64,000 nucleotides of DNA from Nomia melanderi. Taxonomy: Eukaryota; Arthropoda; Insecta; Hymenoptera; Halictidae. The position numbers and the translations under genes were made by a program. The notes below the pieces were generated by a model that saw only the letters and a list, made by a program, of their open reading frames with translations, had not been told where the DNA came from and searched no databases. The DNA is taken from NCBI RefSeq assembly GCF_051020985.1, contig NC_135010.1:14196001-14260000 (forward strand). Direction: 5' to 3'. Below are positions 12,010 through 23,519 of the stretch, piece by piece; positions within the stretch are counted from its first letter, which is position 1, and each line of letters begins with the position of its first letter.

Positions 12010-14167
12010 TATTCAATGGTTCAAAGGTACCAATAAGAAACGAAACCTAAACCAGTCGTTTTTCCTGGAACTGTAGCTCCAGTGTTAAGTACGTTTCAAC
12101 GACCAACGATGTTTCCTTAGATTACGTATTTAAACTAAGACGAAGTTCCGCCGAAATTTCGCTCGAATTCGGACGCGCGAAGTGGACGCGTCGCCGAATC
12201 GATGCGGCTGCGATTCGAACTCGATTCTCGAGCTCGTTTAAACTTCCGCTCTCCTTCGGCGTCGTTGTTAACCCTTGTTTCGCCCGCGCGCGCGAACTTT
12301 CGCATCCCGCGAGATTGCTGCGAGAGAACGCGTTCCCGGCGCCGTGGAAAAAGAAGAAGCCGGTGTTCCCGGCGGAAACGAGATCAAAGTTTCGCGATTC
12401 GACGGCCGCCGTCGAAAAACAACGGCGCAGCGATGCCGGGTCTTCAATTAAGTCGGTATCCGCGTTCGTGTAATTCCGGGGGCGGGCGCGGTTTTCTCGG
12501 CTCGGCGAGCGAAAGAACAAACTCGCCGATTAGGGACGGCTGCTAATATCCCCGGGTCAATCGCGCGAAATAATCGCGGAAGAAACGAGAGACGCGAGCT
12601 CGAAGAGGTTGGCCGGGGACGCGCGGCGCCGCGGACTAAATAGGAATCGGCGGATAGCTAAAGCCGGCGGCGGCATTCGGGGGGAAAAATGAAAATCTCG
12701 ATACGTTTCCGCTCGAGACGACGGCTCTCTCTCATTATCCCCTTTCTCTCTCGTTTCTCCGATAGGACGGGAAAAAGAACAGCGGCTCCCGCCGCGAAAA
12801 TGTCTTCAGCTCGTTAGGGACTTAACGAGAAGAAACGCGCGCGGCGGATAGGGGCGAGGGAACGGGGGGCGGCGGAGGCGAAAAACCGAGGAGGGACGGG
12901 AGCGGAGGAGAAAGCTGGAGGATAAAGCCGAGCGTACGAGCTGCTCGAGAGCTTTTCGAAGTTGGAACTGCGCTCGGTAATACCGGCCCGACCGGAATGG
13001 TCGAGTGCTAATCCGACTGTAATAATGGTGTACGCGCTCGCGAGCTCATCGCGCGACCGGCAACGCGCCTCATCGCGTCCCGCTATTGCTCCGCCGGGCG
13101 GACCGGCGCGTCCTATCCTAGTCGCTTTCAAACTCGTTATACGATTTTTAATACATCGCGGCGCGAGCATGTCCGTTGCTTCGAGATCTCATCGTTCCCA
13201 GCTCGGACCGCCGGACATCCGCGGAAACGCGACCCGCCCGACGGACACGGGGCGAACGTTCGTGCCCGACGCTCGGGAAATTTCCGCGATTAGCCTGTTC
13301 CAGGCTCTCCGGCGTTGTTTGCCGAGGGAAACGGGAAAAGTTCGACGAGCGGGCGGCCGACGGAACGGGAGCCGTTTAAAAATCTATCAGTCTCATTGAG
13401 CGCGCCGCAATTAGCGGGAGTTTCCGGCCGCCAGCCGACGCTCGGCCGAGCGATACGACAGCGCGGAAGACTCGGGGCGCAACGTTAGAATGTTTCCCGC
13501 GGTGGGTGCGCATCGCGGAATGATTAATCGATGTTTACGGCGCAGCCGGTACAAGATAGTAACCCGGTTCATAATGCATTACAGCTTGAACACCGGCAAA
13601 CGACAGTGAGGGATTGCGGTCTCGCATGGAACAATGCGTTCGCGGCGAAATTCGCGCGCGTTCGCCGTTGAGAATCGCAGCGACGGTACACGGGAAACGG
13701 AGCTCGTTCGTCTCCGTTTTCCGAGCAACCGCCGACGGTCCGATTCGATCTTCGACGTTCGAGAGGAGGAACTTCGAGGGGGACGAAAGGTGTACCAGAG
13801 AAGAAGACCCTCCGGTTCAAGCTGTTCGTAAATCCAGCGGTGTCCCGCGTTCGCGGCCGTTTCCTTCTTAGCAGCCGCTCGCGATTTGCATACCAAAGAC
13901 TAATCCCGGCGCGAGAGCCGCGATTGAAATGAAAATGCACGGTCTCGCTCCGGACACCGCACAACGCGGCTCGCGCACGCGCGAGTGCACCACTTTCTTG
14001 CGAACAAAGCTCGAACCGCCGCGCGATTTATGCACGGAAAGAACACGCGGCGAACGCCGGCGAGGGCCGGCGAGCGGAGGGGACACGCGAAGGGCGTGGG
14101 CGAGAATTATGCGCATAAAGTTTTTCGAACGACCGGCTGACGATTATTTTTCTCTGGTTTGTTGCAG

Positions 14168-14276
14168 CGACGGCGGCGTGGCCGAGGCAGGAGCAGCCGT
14201 GCCCGATCGCGGGCGACTTTTGCATGAACGGCGGTACCTGCCTGTTTTTCGAGACCGTCGGTGAACCAGCATGCAG
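14168..14276 (+). CDS. vn: Internal exon of a secreted EGF-family (ErbB) ligand, Vein-like: first half of the EGF domain
   Basis: A 109-bp exon. The acceptor is a long pyrimidine run ending TTGCAG at 14167 and the donor is GTGAGA at 14277. It enters with the last two bases of a codon, and the frame then reads through TAAWPRQEQ to CPIAGDFC, MNGGTC and a ten-residue loop ending GEPAC. It exits after two bases of an Arg codon (phase 2). These are cysteines 1-4 of an EGF-like domain, at codons 14200, 14221, 14239 and 14272. The remaining two cysteines are in the exon at 37944, and the joined frame stays open. ErbB ligands characteristically have an intron between cysteines 4 and 5, as here. The product would bind the EGF receptor outside the cell. 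Vein is preferred over Spitz/Keren because no transmembrane segment follows. Upstream exons are not in view. Downstream AGs at 14189-14196 could serve as alternative acceptors. Confidence 0.78.
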
Positions 14277-14490
14277 GTGAGATATCGGCCATTCACCTTT
14301 CTTCGACCCTTGTCCACCCTTCACCCGTCCCTGCCTCTCATCTCTGTCGAGTACGCGTTTTCTATTTCCTAATTTTAACAGCGAAACCCGTACGTCGCAC
14401 GCCGACTTGATTGTAACTTAAGCCGTAATTGAATAACGTCGACGTGAACCTCAAAGTGAGAAACTAAAAGCAGTTTAACTAATAGCCCTC

Positions 14491-14696
14491 TTAACCCCTT
14501 GTCCTACAACAACGAGTGAGACTCGTGAAGATTTTCAACATGATTCGACAAATCTACATATTACTCGGTTCATTCGAATTCAAAGTATGCATTATTCCTC
14601 TGTAATCAGTTAATATACTTAAAAGAAGATATAGGCATAACATATGCTTAGAGTATCTCTTTCTAAGAAATTATTAACGACAAAGTAAGAGGTCAA
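14491..14696 (+). mobile_element. TTAA-flanked MITE variant, degraded right end (copy E)
   Basis: The left end is TTAACCCCTTGTCC at 14491, followed by the hairpin arms ACGAGT and ACTCGT around a GAG loop (14512-14526). The right end reads AAGTAAGAGGTCAA, a decayed reverse complement of the left. The interior is AT-rich without an ORF. It lies in the long intron about 215 bp after the EGF exon and well clear of the splice donor. Confidence 0.6.
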
Positions 14697-16534
14697 AGCG
14701 ATTTCGCGACAATCTCCAGCATCGAACGACTAGTCAACCGAGGTCCATCGCGTACCGGCGCCGATGAATCGCGATTGATACGAACACGGTTGGAAATGCT
14801 GGGACCGCTATCGAATCTCTCCATCTCTCCGACCCCTGGAACGGTGATACGAGCCAGCCGAAATCGAGTTTGCCCTCTTTATACCTTCTTTCTGGCCGAC
14901 GCATCGTCCGCGGGCGAGATTGGAAGAGGTTAGCACAGGTTTCGCCGGACGCCCGTTGCCGATTCCCGTTGCCGATCCCCGGCGAGCGGAGAACGACGGC
15001 TCCGCTGACCTCTCGACTACTTATTCCCGGCGCTTCTCCGTTCCGCTCGCATCTCCGCTCTCGGTCGCCCCTCTATTAGAGCGCGCGCGGCTACGCTCTG
15101 CTTCTCTTATATTCTATTCCCTGTGGCTTCCCTCGTGCCGTCGTTTTATGCTCTTTATTTAACGAACTATCCCCCTCTGTCGGCCGCCCCTCGGGAGAAC
15201 AGAGATGAACCGCGCCCCTCTCGCCCGCCTCCGTGTCCCTCTCGCTCGCGGCCGGCGGACTCGCGCTAATCAAACTGTTTGTCCGCGCCGGGAATTAAAT
15301 CAGCCGTCCGCCGTCAGCAGTTTCGGTTATTTACTGCTCACGTCGCATATTCCGATCGTCTTTCCTCGAATCCTCGGCATCATGGCCGGACGGACGGACG
15401 GACTCACCCCCGAATTCTCCGGCTGCGGATACCTTTCTTCGGGCAGAACGATACGACGGTCGATCGAACGAGCCGGCGCCGTTGCACGCGCGTCGGTCAA
15501 GAACTCGCTTCCGTCTCCCCTTCTCTTCCCCCGTAGGAGGGAAATTGCCGGCCGATGGAACGCCTCCGTTTCCCTTGGCCCGCCGAATTTCATAAAAAAT
15601 TCCTCTCGCCTGGCGAATGGATTTTTTACGCTCCGCACGCGCGTTTTACGCTCCCCCGCGGAATTCGCAGCAGCCGGCTATCGCGCCGAAATCCTGCCGT
15701 GGCCCGTTTGTAGATCGGTTTTACAGCTCTTTTCGAAAATTAAATTTCTTCGAGCACCGGCGCGCGCCCGGCCGATTCGCACGGTATCGAACCTCGTCAT
15801 CGGTTTAATTGAAAAACTTTCCGTCTCGCGATCATCGGCCGCCCGCCGTCGCGGAATTAGCCGAACGATGAACCGTCAGACGACGGAACCTCGCGTTTCC
15901 CGTTATATACGGAGTGCTACCTGTCACGCGACGGACGATTTTTTCACCCACTTGCAGCCGAATATCGAGATATTCGTCTCAGCTGATATTTCGTATTACG
16001 GTAGAAATACCGGCTTTGAACTCGCGTCGGTGCCCTTTACAATATTGTCGAGATTTCAGCCGATCGAGAGGTTCAACGTTGCACATATTTATTAATGAAT
16101 CTCAAATACGATTTTAGTAAGTTTACGACCTAAGCAAGACTCCATGACCTTTCCCTCCTTTCTGCTGCTTGAAAAATGTGTTCCTATTGGTGAAGCCAAA
16201 GGTGATCTCGATTTGCCATGGAAATAACCAGTTTTAGAAAAGTTTTTTACTCGCGTCTATCGTACAGTCCACAGCCTTCCACTCTTGTAACCGTTTATTT
16301 TTTTTTTGTCAAATGGCAGCCAGTGATTGAAAAATCGTGCGTCGCGTTAGACGTGACATCCTGTATAGCGTCCGAATATACGGACACACATACATATATA
16401 TATATTTTATGGTATCTCGTCTGGGATCGGGTCAGGTCAGGTCGGCCCCATGTCCCCTGAGTTAAAAATCACGAAGGACCGCGGGAGAAAAGTTCGCCAA
16501 TATCAAAGCAAACACACTCGTCGGCGCGGCAGGA

Positions 16535-16552
16535 GGGGGGGGGGGGGGGGGG
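16535..16552 (+). repeat. Uninterrupted run of 18 G
   Basis: Eighteen consecutive G residues, preceded by GGA. Such a run can form a quadruplex or triplex and is also a place where sequencing and assembly often err, so its true length is uncertain. Confidence 0.9.
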
Positions 16553-18220
16553 CAACGTTACCGTCGAAATTTGCAAACACTCGACTCGTTAATTTCGACG
16601 AAACGAGAGGAGCGAGACTCGTCGCGCTGCGCTCCCTGTACGCGCGCACTCGGCATTATTTCATCGACGGGACGAACTTTCCATCGTTTCCGCGCGGTCG
16701 ACGGGGAAAAAACGGGGGCGGGGGGGAAACGCCGACAAAGCGAGCCTCGCCGGCGCGCTTTGACATTAATTAGCCACTCGTTAAATAAATTTGAAACTCG
16801 TCGGGGACGAGTCGGGACGATCGACTGCTAAAGATGACCGCCGGGGAAAGGGTGGCCGCCGAGCAAAGGGACTCGTGAGCAAAGGGAAGCGCGTCGCGCG
16901 CGCCCTGCCACAGGTTGACGAGGGTTTATTGGCTTTATCGAGGAATCGGGTCGTCCCCGGAGGAACAAGGGTTGCGAGGAAAAAACGAGGTACAAGGGTT
17001 CGCAGAGAAAAGGAGGAAAAAGCCCGGGAGAGGATGGACAATCGACAAGCGAGAGCTCGTCGCGCATCGGCGGGCCGCGCGCGTTCCGCCAACCCTTCCG
17101 AGGCACGGTTACAAACGACCCGAACGTTGAATTCGGAAGAAGCCGTGCCCGACGGCGAGGAGATTTTTAAAGGATATTCCGCGCGGATCGGCTTAAACAG
17201 CAAAACGACACCGCGGCTCTCAGAAAGCGAATCTCCTCCCCTAACCGGCCGCGAACCATTTCTTTCCGTTGTTCGCGATAAATCACGACGCGTATCTGCC
17301 GGGAGCCCCGATTTATGGATTTCCAGTGGCTCGTCCTTAGGCGGAATAAATTCCCGCTGCGATCGCGATCCCGATAAACTGGCTGTAACCCCGCGTGAAA
17401 TCGGAAAGAAATAGTGGAGCGGCTGACAGCGGCAGCGGCACGCGTTCCTCGGCGAAAAAACCGGAGGATCTCGCGTCGATCGGGGATCGTGGCACGGCAA
17501 AAGGAACACGGGGCGAAGGTCGACGACCCAGTTTAAGGGGGTCGGGAGACGAAATTCCAGGGCGTAGATCCGACAGGAATCGGTGTCGCGACGCGAATCG
17601 AGCATCCAGTTTATCGCAGCTGGGTCCCATTGCGGCTGTGTGTCCTCTCTCTCTCCTCCTCTTCCTCTCCTATTTCTCTCTCCACATCTCCCTCGCCATC
17701 CCTTCCAATCACCGACGAACCCTTTTGCATCCAGCCTTGCGGCGCTTCACCGAAATACTCCCGGTGAATGCAAAGCTTTCGCAGGGCACTCGCTTCGCCT
17801 CGCCTCGCCACGTCCCGCTCGCTGTACCGATCGTAAATCTCGTCGCTCGAGACACTTCATCCCGCTCCCTCGTCGATCCATTCAATTCCCGACTCCACCT
17901 GTGCAACCTGTGATTCCAGCACGAACTATTTGCCACGGGAAAGTCAGATATTACGACGAGGAGCGACCGGAATCGCGGCCTTCCTCCCGCGGAACCGCGA
18001 ATCGTTTCACACCGATTCTTTCTCTCGCTCGTGGAAAGTGGTCGCTGACACGGATAAGAGGCCGAACGTTCGAGATCGCGAATCGCTGGATCGTTTAGAG
18101 TCTCGATTGTCCACACGCCGAAAAGAATCTCCACCGAATTTCACGTCTCGAGACCGACCGCGAGCCTCATTCGCTGAACCTTCGACCTCCTGATTTCGAT
18201 TCGTTCCACATTTGAAGCGC

Positions 18221-18240
18221 GCGTCGCGTCGCGTCGCGTC
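18221..18240 (+). repeat. (GCGTC)4 pentanucleotide repeat
   Basis: Four exact GCGTC units. The same pentanucleotide is expanded again at 36176-36207, so it is a recurrent microsatellite motif in this DNA. Confidence 0.85.
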
Positions 18241-21200
18241 GCCGGCCATCGACTCGTTGCGGAAGAATTCATCGGTCGTTGCGCGGAGTGTTGGCCATGC
18301 AATCTCGAATTCCTTTCGCGGTCCGGCCAGTTGGCGCGTAATTGAGAGATAAACGGGCGCAACAGAGCTTCGTGACGGGAGAAATATGTGACACCCGGGC
18401 GTGGCGGCTGCGAGTCGCGCGTACCTACCACCGTTATCATCGGTGCGCATCGGCGGAATATTTGAAACGCGAATCTCCGCGTTCCTCCGGAAATATGGAC
18501 GCGCCCGGGGAAAACGCCGGTGACGATGCTCCGCCGGCGGAGAGACGCGAGTGCGTTCGATGAAGAGTACGATGGTAATTCGGCCAGGCGGACGGAGGCT
18601 GACGCTCGACGGTGACGCGACGTCCGTTCCTGAATAACGCGTGTGAAAAAATGGAATATTTTAAAGCGGAACGAGGAACGGCACTGCGATCGGAGGAGCG
18701 ACCGCGAAGAACGCGCGGAACGAAGACGAGAATAGTAATAAATTTGTCGATGGAAGTCCTTCGATACGGAAGAGATAACAAACGTTCAGCCGGCGATAAC
18801 GCGGCGGAAACAGATGCAACGGGAGTAACAGAACCGGGACAAAGGGAAGAGAGTAACGCGGAGTACAGTGGGAAAAAAAGAGGAAGGCGAAGAAGACAGA
18901 GAAAGTGTGGAAAAGAAAAGGAATGAACTTCACCCCGTAACGTTCCCTCGCTTCTCTCGTTCCCGTGACCTCTCGAGCCCCGGTTTTTCTTTTCTTCCCT
19001 TCTTCGCGCGGTTCCCGCATAACCCTGGCCCATATACGCGGAACGCGCGTCGCTCACGCACAAAAGCCCGCACACAAAGCGGCCGATATGCAGTTGCCGG
19101 AGGGCGCGGCCGTGTCGGCGCGCGAGAACTCGCGGGGCGAGATCCACTCCTCCGGGCGACGGATGCGCGAGGCCGACCCTTTCAGGCGCTCGTTATTTTA
19201 ACAGGAAGCGCGAGGCTTCCGTATGAAAATGTCGGCGCCCGTATCTTTGACACGCTTCGCGGCTGGATTAACCGCGAAAAGATTATTCGAGCCGTGCGCG
19301 CGGAGCCGTTTCCGCGCGGAACACGCGTCGACGCTCCGGGAGCGATACATCGGGACGATCGAGGGGATCCCGTGTTGTCGACGTTTTCCGGAATTCCTCT
19401 TCCTCCCACTGATCGCGGTCGCTGTCGGCGTTGCCTCGCGAGCGTTCGGCTTCACTCGACCCGACAACGCGGATATCCCGCGACGCGCTCGCGTCGCCCA
19501 GCGCGACGTTGTCACGGGGGAAAGTCATTCTCGAATCTGCGCGAAACGATAAAGAGATTTCACCGGGGAAGAATGAAACCACCGCGGAAAAGCGACTGTC
19601 GCGGACACCTTAATGAAACTCGAACTTCCGCTCAGCGACCGTCCGCGTAAATAAAAGCTATACATTTAAATTGAAGTTTTCGTTTGAATTTCATGCGGGC
19701 GTTAAATTAAAACCGATGGAAATTCAGTAGGTCCCGGGAGCCGACGGGCGGCCGCCGTTCCGTTCCCTTTGCGGCGAATTTTGTTCGCGCCGCGCCGCGC
19801 CGCGAGCATGCTGAAAAGGTTCGGTTAATAAAGACGATGGAAATTACGGCGACATTCTAAAAGGAAAATAACCGGCTCGCGAAGATTGCGTTGACGCGGC
19901 AAAGAAGAGGTGCCCCGGACAAACGCGGTGTCAAAATTCCCTCGAGCGCTCTTTAATTTCCCGAGCGCGGCGACGCGTCAAAGAAATCGTTGCGCGCCCG
20001 CGCCGTTTATTCGCGGCGGTGCCGCGATTCTTTGGCCGGCGTTGCGACCCTCTGTCCAACGCTCGGGATCGATGGAAAATTTCGAACGGCGCGCTCGCGT
20101 TACAACTATCCGCGCGGTTCCAATTACCGGGAAACGCGGCGTTCTCCTCTCTCTGTAAAATCTATAACGCGCGGGCTAATGAAAAAAAAGACTGAGAACG
20201 ATTAAAACGGGTCTGTCCGTTCGCGCGAAGCCGGCCCGATCGAGGCCGGCGCGAGAACAAATAATCCGCCAGCTTCGCGCGCAATTAACGCTCGATCCGC
20301 GTTCACGAAAGAGCAACCGATTCCTTCCGACCTCCGCGGGCAGTTCGCGCTCCCGGCATGCGACCCGCGCCCGTTCCCAGCGACCGCGGCGCGTTCGAGT
20401 TTTTCAGCGTGTAATTAAAGCATTAGACCGAGAACGACAATTATAGCGCCTGCCGACGGGGGTGTTCCGCTTCTTCCCGGCGGGTATGCAACACCGGAAT
20501 GCCCTCGGTGCGCCGCGATCACCTAAAGCAACGAAAATACGAGCGGCGCGACAGCAATTTTCCTCCGCTCGCTCGGGAACCGCTAGCTTATTGTCTATTC
20601 GGGTGCACTCAGTGCCGACTAAATTCAAGGTGTCGGCCGCAGACGGTTTACAGCCCGTGGAACGATCAAGCGGCGCATTCCCGCCGCGTTACAGGATCCC
20701 GCGCTCACGGGGGAACCGCGGAACGCGTCCGCCTCGGCCGATGGGACATGGTTTTAACGTGCGGACGCCCTCCGCCTCGGCGCTGCAGGAAACGTCTTTT
20801 ATTATAATCCGGCCGTCGCCTGGAAGCGTCCCTGGGAACCGGTCCGACGATAGGGCGCCGCGCCGCCTCTTTCAGCTCCCTATTTACAATGCGACGCTCT
20901 CCGGCGTAATTTGACGGGGAAAGCGGCCGGCGAACCGATGAACTCGTTACCGAATCGACTCGCCTCTCGCCCGACAAACACAGTCGAATCTTGGTCGAGT
21001 GGAATCGCGACGGAAGGCGGGAGATCTTTGTGAGCTGGCGGAAACTCTGGGAAATTACGAGCAGAAATTAAGCGGCTTCCCGGCGCCCGACCTGCAATGA
21101 ACCGGGGTTTCTGGACATCTGTACATAATGGTGGTAGTGGACTGAAAAAGACGATGCTGGATTTGTGCAGGCTTTAGGTTTTTCACGCGACATGTAGCGT

Positions 21201-23470
21201 CACCATGGTAGGAGTCTGCTGCACAATCACGAATTTCCCTTGAAAAGATACGCGTTAACGCCGCAACGTAGTCGGGAAAAATGCGGGACAGATCAGAGCG
21301 AAACAGAATACATAGAGAATACATATTGATGCTATTTTTCAAGAACCAATTGCTTCCACTGTTCTCCCTTCCCAATTTAGCAGATCGTCTTTTGTTCAAA
21401 TCTTTTAAGCAGATGCTTCTGTTAGTTTGAAACTGTCTTTTGCTGCTGTCCTTGTTTCTCTTCGTCGAGTTGTCGAGGCTAGTGAAGCGATCGGTATTCA
21501 GATGAAAACAAATCGTAATATGAATCGCGAATTTCTCGCGAATTTCTCGATTTTTATTCGAAACATTCACGCGCGCGGTACACGCGACGTCCAGGGAGTT
21601 CCTTGTTAAACGGTAAAGCTCGATGACGCAACGGACGGCGAAGCTCGCGCGCGTGAATGCGTCGGGTAAACAGGCCCGACGTGAACCCCGTGATCGCGGC
21701 GAGCAATTATCCCGGCGTTCAGTCGTTAAAATAATGTTTTTTCCCGTTATTGGCAATGCCGAACGCCATTTTCTCCCTTTGACGATGGGCGAATTAAAAA
21801 TAATAACGTCGGCCGAACGATAACAACGCGCGCCGGCCTGTCGAGCGCGCGACGGCGCTCGCAAACAACGTACGCGTGTACGCGATAATTATGAAAATTT
21901 CATATCCGTACGGGGGCTCGCGAAACGCGTTTGAACATCCCGGCGCCATGATTTCGCGGCTATCGCGGTTCGTATCGGGACGTATAAATATTATTCTCGT
22001 GACAGGGTTCTGCGGGAAGTTCCGCGGCCGCGCGAGCCGCCCCCCGCCGCGGCCCAGTTGGAAACGCACCCGCGGCTTGTCTGGAAATCGAGCTTTCGTG
22101 CCCCGGCGGGCATAAATTTCTCTTACGTGCCAGGTATAAAAAGTATTACGGCACCGGGGAAACCGGGTTTATCGTCGCGGGAACAACGGCTACGGAAATT
22201 CTGATTTAGTTCGGCGGAACGGCTTCCCAGCGCGAGGAATCCGTCCGCGCGCGACGCTCCCCCGGCCGATTCGGCGGGCGACTTTTAATTGGCTTCGGGT
22301 CAGCCGGAATAAACCTCTCCTTCGAGGAAAAACCTCCGACGAGACGGTGTGCCCTCTTCTTTTCCCCGGCTGTCGTAATTAGAAATACCAGTTTTCGCTG
22401 TCGCTTTTTGCCCCTTTTATCGAAGCCAACGCGATAGGACCGACCGGTCGGGATCGGGCGACGCTTGACCGCGCAGGGACGCGTTTCTTTGTGCCCGTTT
22501 GAGGACGAACCTCGTTAAACGTGAATCGAGTCTCTCGTGAAAACTTAAACGGCCGGCGGTTGGGACTCCGGGGTACTCCGTGCAACCTAATAATTCATCC
22601 AGAGGGTGGTTGCTCGTCGTGTATCTCCGGGGTCGGAGTAGCGATGGTCCCATCGTCGTTTCTCTCTCTCCCCCTCGTCTATCCCCCTTCCCGTTTACTT
22701 CTGTTCTCGAGCAATTTCTCCTTGTAAAGATCAGACGCCGAAAACGTTGTCCGAGTCGGCGGGCGAAACGAATTTAGACGTCTGAGAATTCCTGAGAGAT
22801 CCCCGCTGCATTCGCAGGCTCTCTCGCGATTAATGTATCGAGGGATGCGCTCAATTTCCCAAAGTGAAACTAGCTCAGAGTCTGCGTTTCGCTTTCGTTT
22901 AGCCGCATAGACGTCGGAGCGTGTAGCTAACATTAAGCGATATGGAAACCTATCGATGGAAGCTTCAATCTCCTAATAGATCCGTTTCGCGCAGAAGCTC
23001 GCAGAAAATTCGAGCGTATCGCGGTCGTAAGACTCTCCGCTCGCGCTGTGGGACACGGTCGTCCGAAAGAAGGCTTACGGTCGGACAATTAATCCACGGA
23101 AACCACCGGCGCGTCGATCCCGGCGCTCTTACGCTCCGTTAGGCCGCTAAGCCACCGAAAATCCAGCGGGTCCGGCCGCCCCTCTGCGCGCTGTATTATT
23201 CAAAGGGCGCCGCCCTACTCTCTGATAATGATTTATATAGACGGGGCCGACCGGCGCAAATACGGGAACGAACATTAGCGACGGCCGAGCCCGTCCCCGT
23301 GTTCCTTTCAAAGGACTCGCGGATTATCACCGCGATTCTTAACGAGCTTACGCAACACCTTTACGTCGTCGAAACTCGGAGGAAAACCGGACAGCCGTCC
23401 ATACGCCCGGCGCGATATTGGATTTCCCGTCCGGTCTTCCCTTTGTGACGCCGGCGAGAATACGTGAGCG

Positions 23471-23519
23471 CGAACGAACGAACGAACGAGCGCGCGCGTG
23501 CGGCTCGCTCGCTCGCTCG
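23471..23519 (+). repeat. Adjacent (CGAA)n and (GCTC)n tetranucleotide tracts
   Basis: Four CGAA units (from 23471) are followed after a short CG-rich link by four GCTC units (to 23519). The sequence is GC-rich and simple, with no sign of a gene. Confidence 0.8.

Larger units (their letters stand above)
1..14167. other. Non-coding stretch upstream of the first recognised exon
   Basis: I find no exon here that I can defend. Open frames up to about 210 codons exist on both strands, but they overlap one another, are rich in Arg, Ser and Pro, and show no domain I recognise, as expected of CpG-rich non-coding DNA. Because the exon at 14168 starts inside a codon, at least one more upstream coding exon must exist. 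I saw no Ig-like domain or signal peptide in the correct orientation, so this stretch is most likely part of an upstream intron. It contains TTAA-flanked small transposons, a 74-bp tandem duplication and an unclassified repeat block, listed separately. Confidence 0.5.

Noticed and set aside
15205..16095. Longest plus-strand open frame (296 codons)
   Set aside because: It lies in the long intron, is rich in Arg and Ser, has no recognised domain, and overlaps several other open frames. It is best explained by GC-rich sequence with few stops.
16781..17605. 274-codon minus-strand frame overlapping a 207-codon plus-strand frame
   Set aside because: Both strands are open over the same GC-rich DNA with low-complexity Arg/Pro-rich products, which is typical of chance.
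18437..19650. Frames of 236 codons (minus) and 260 codons (plus) overlapping each other
   Set aside because: Mutually overlapping, compositionally biased and without domains.
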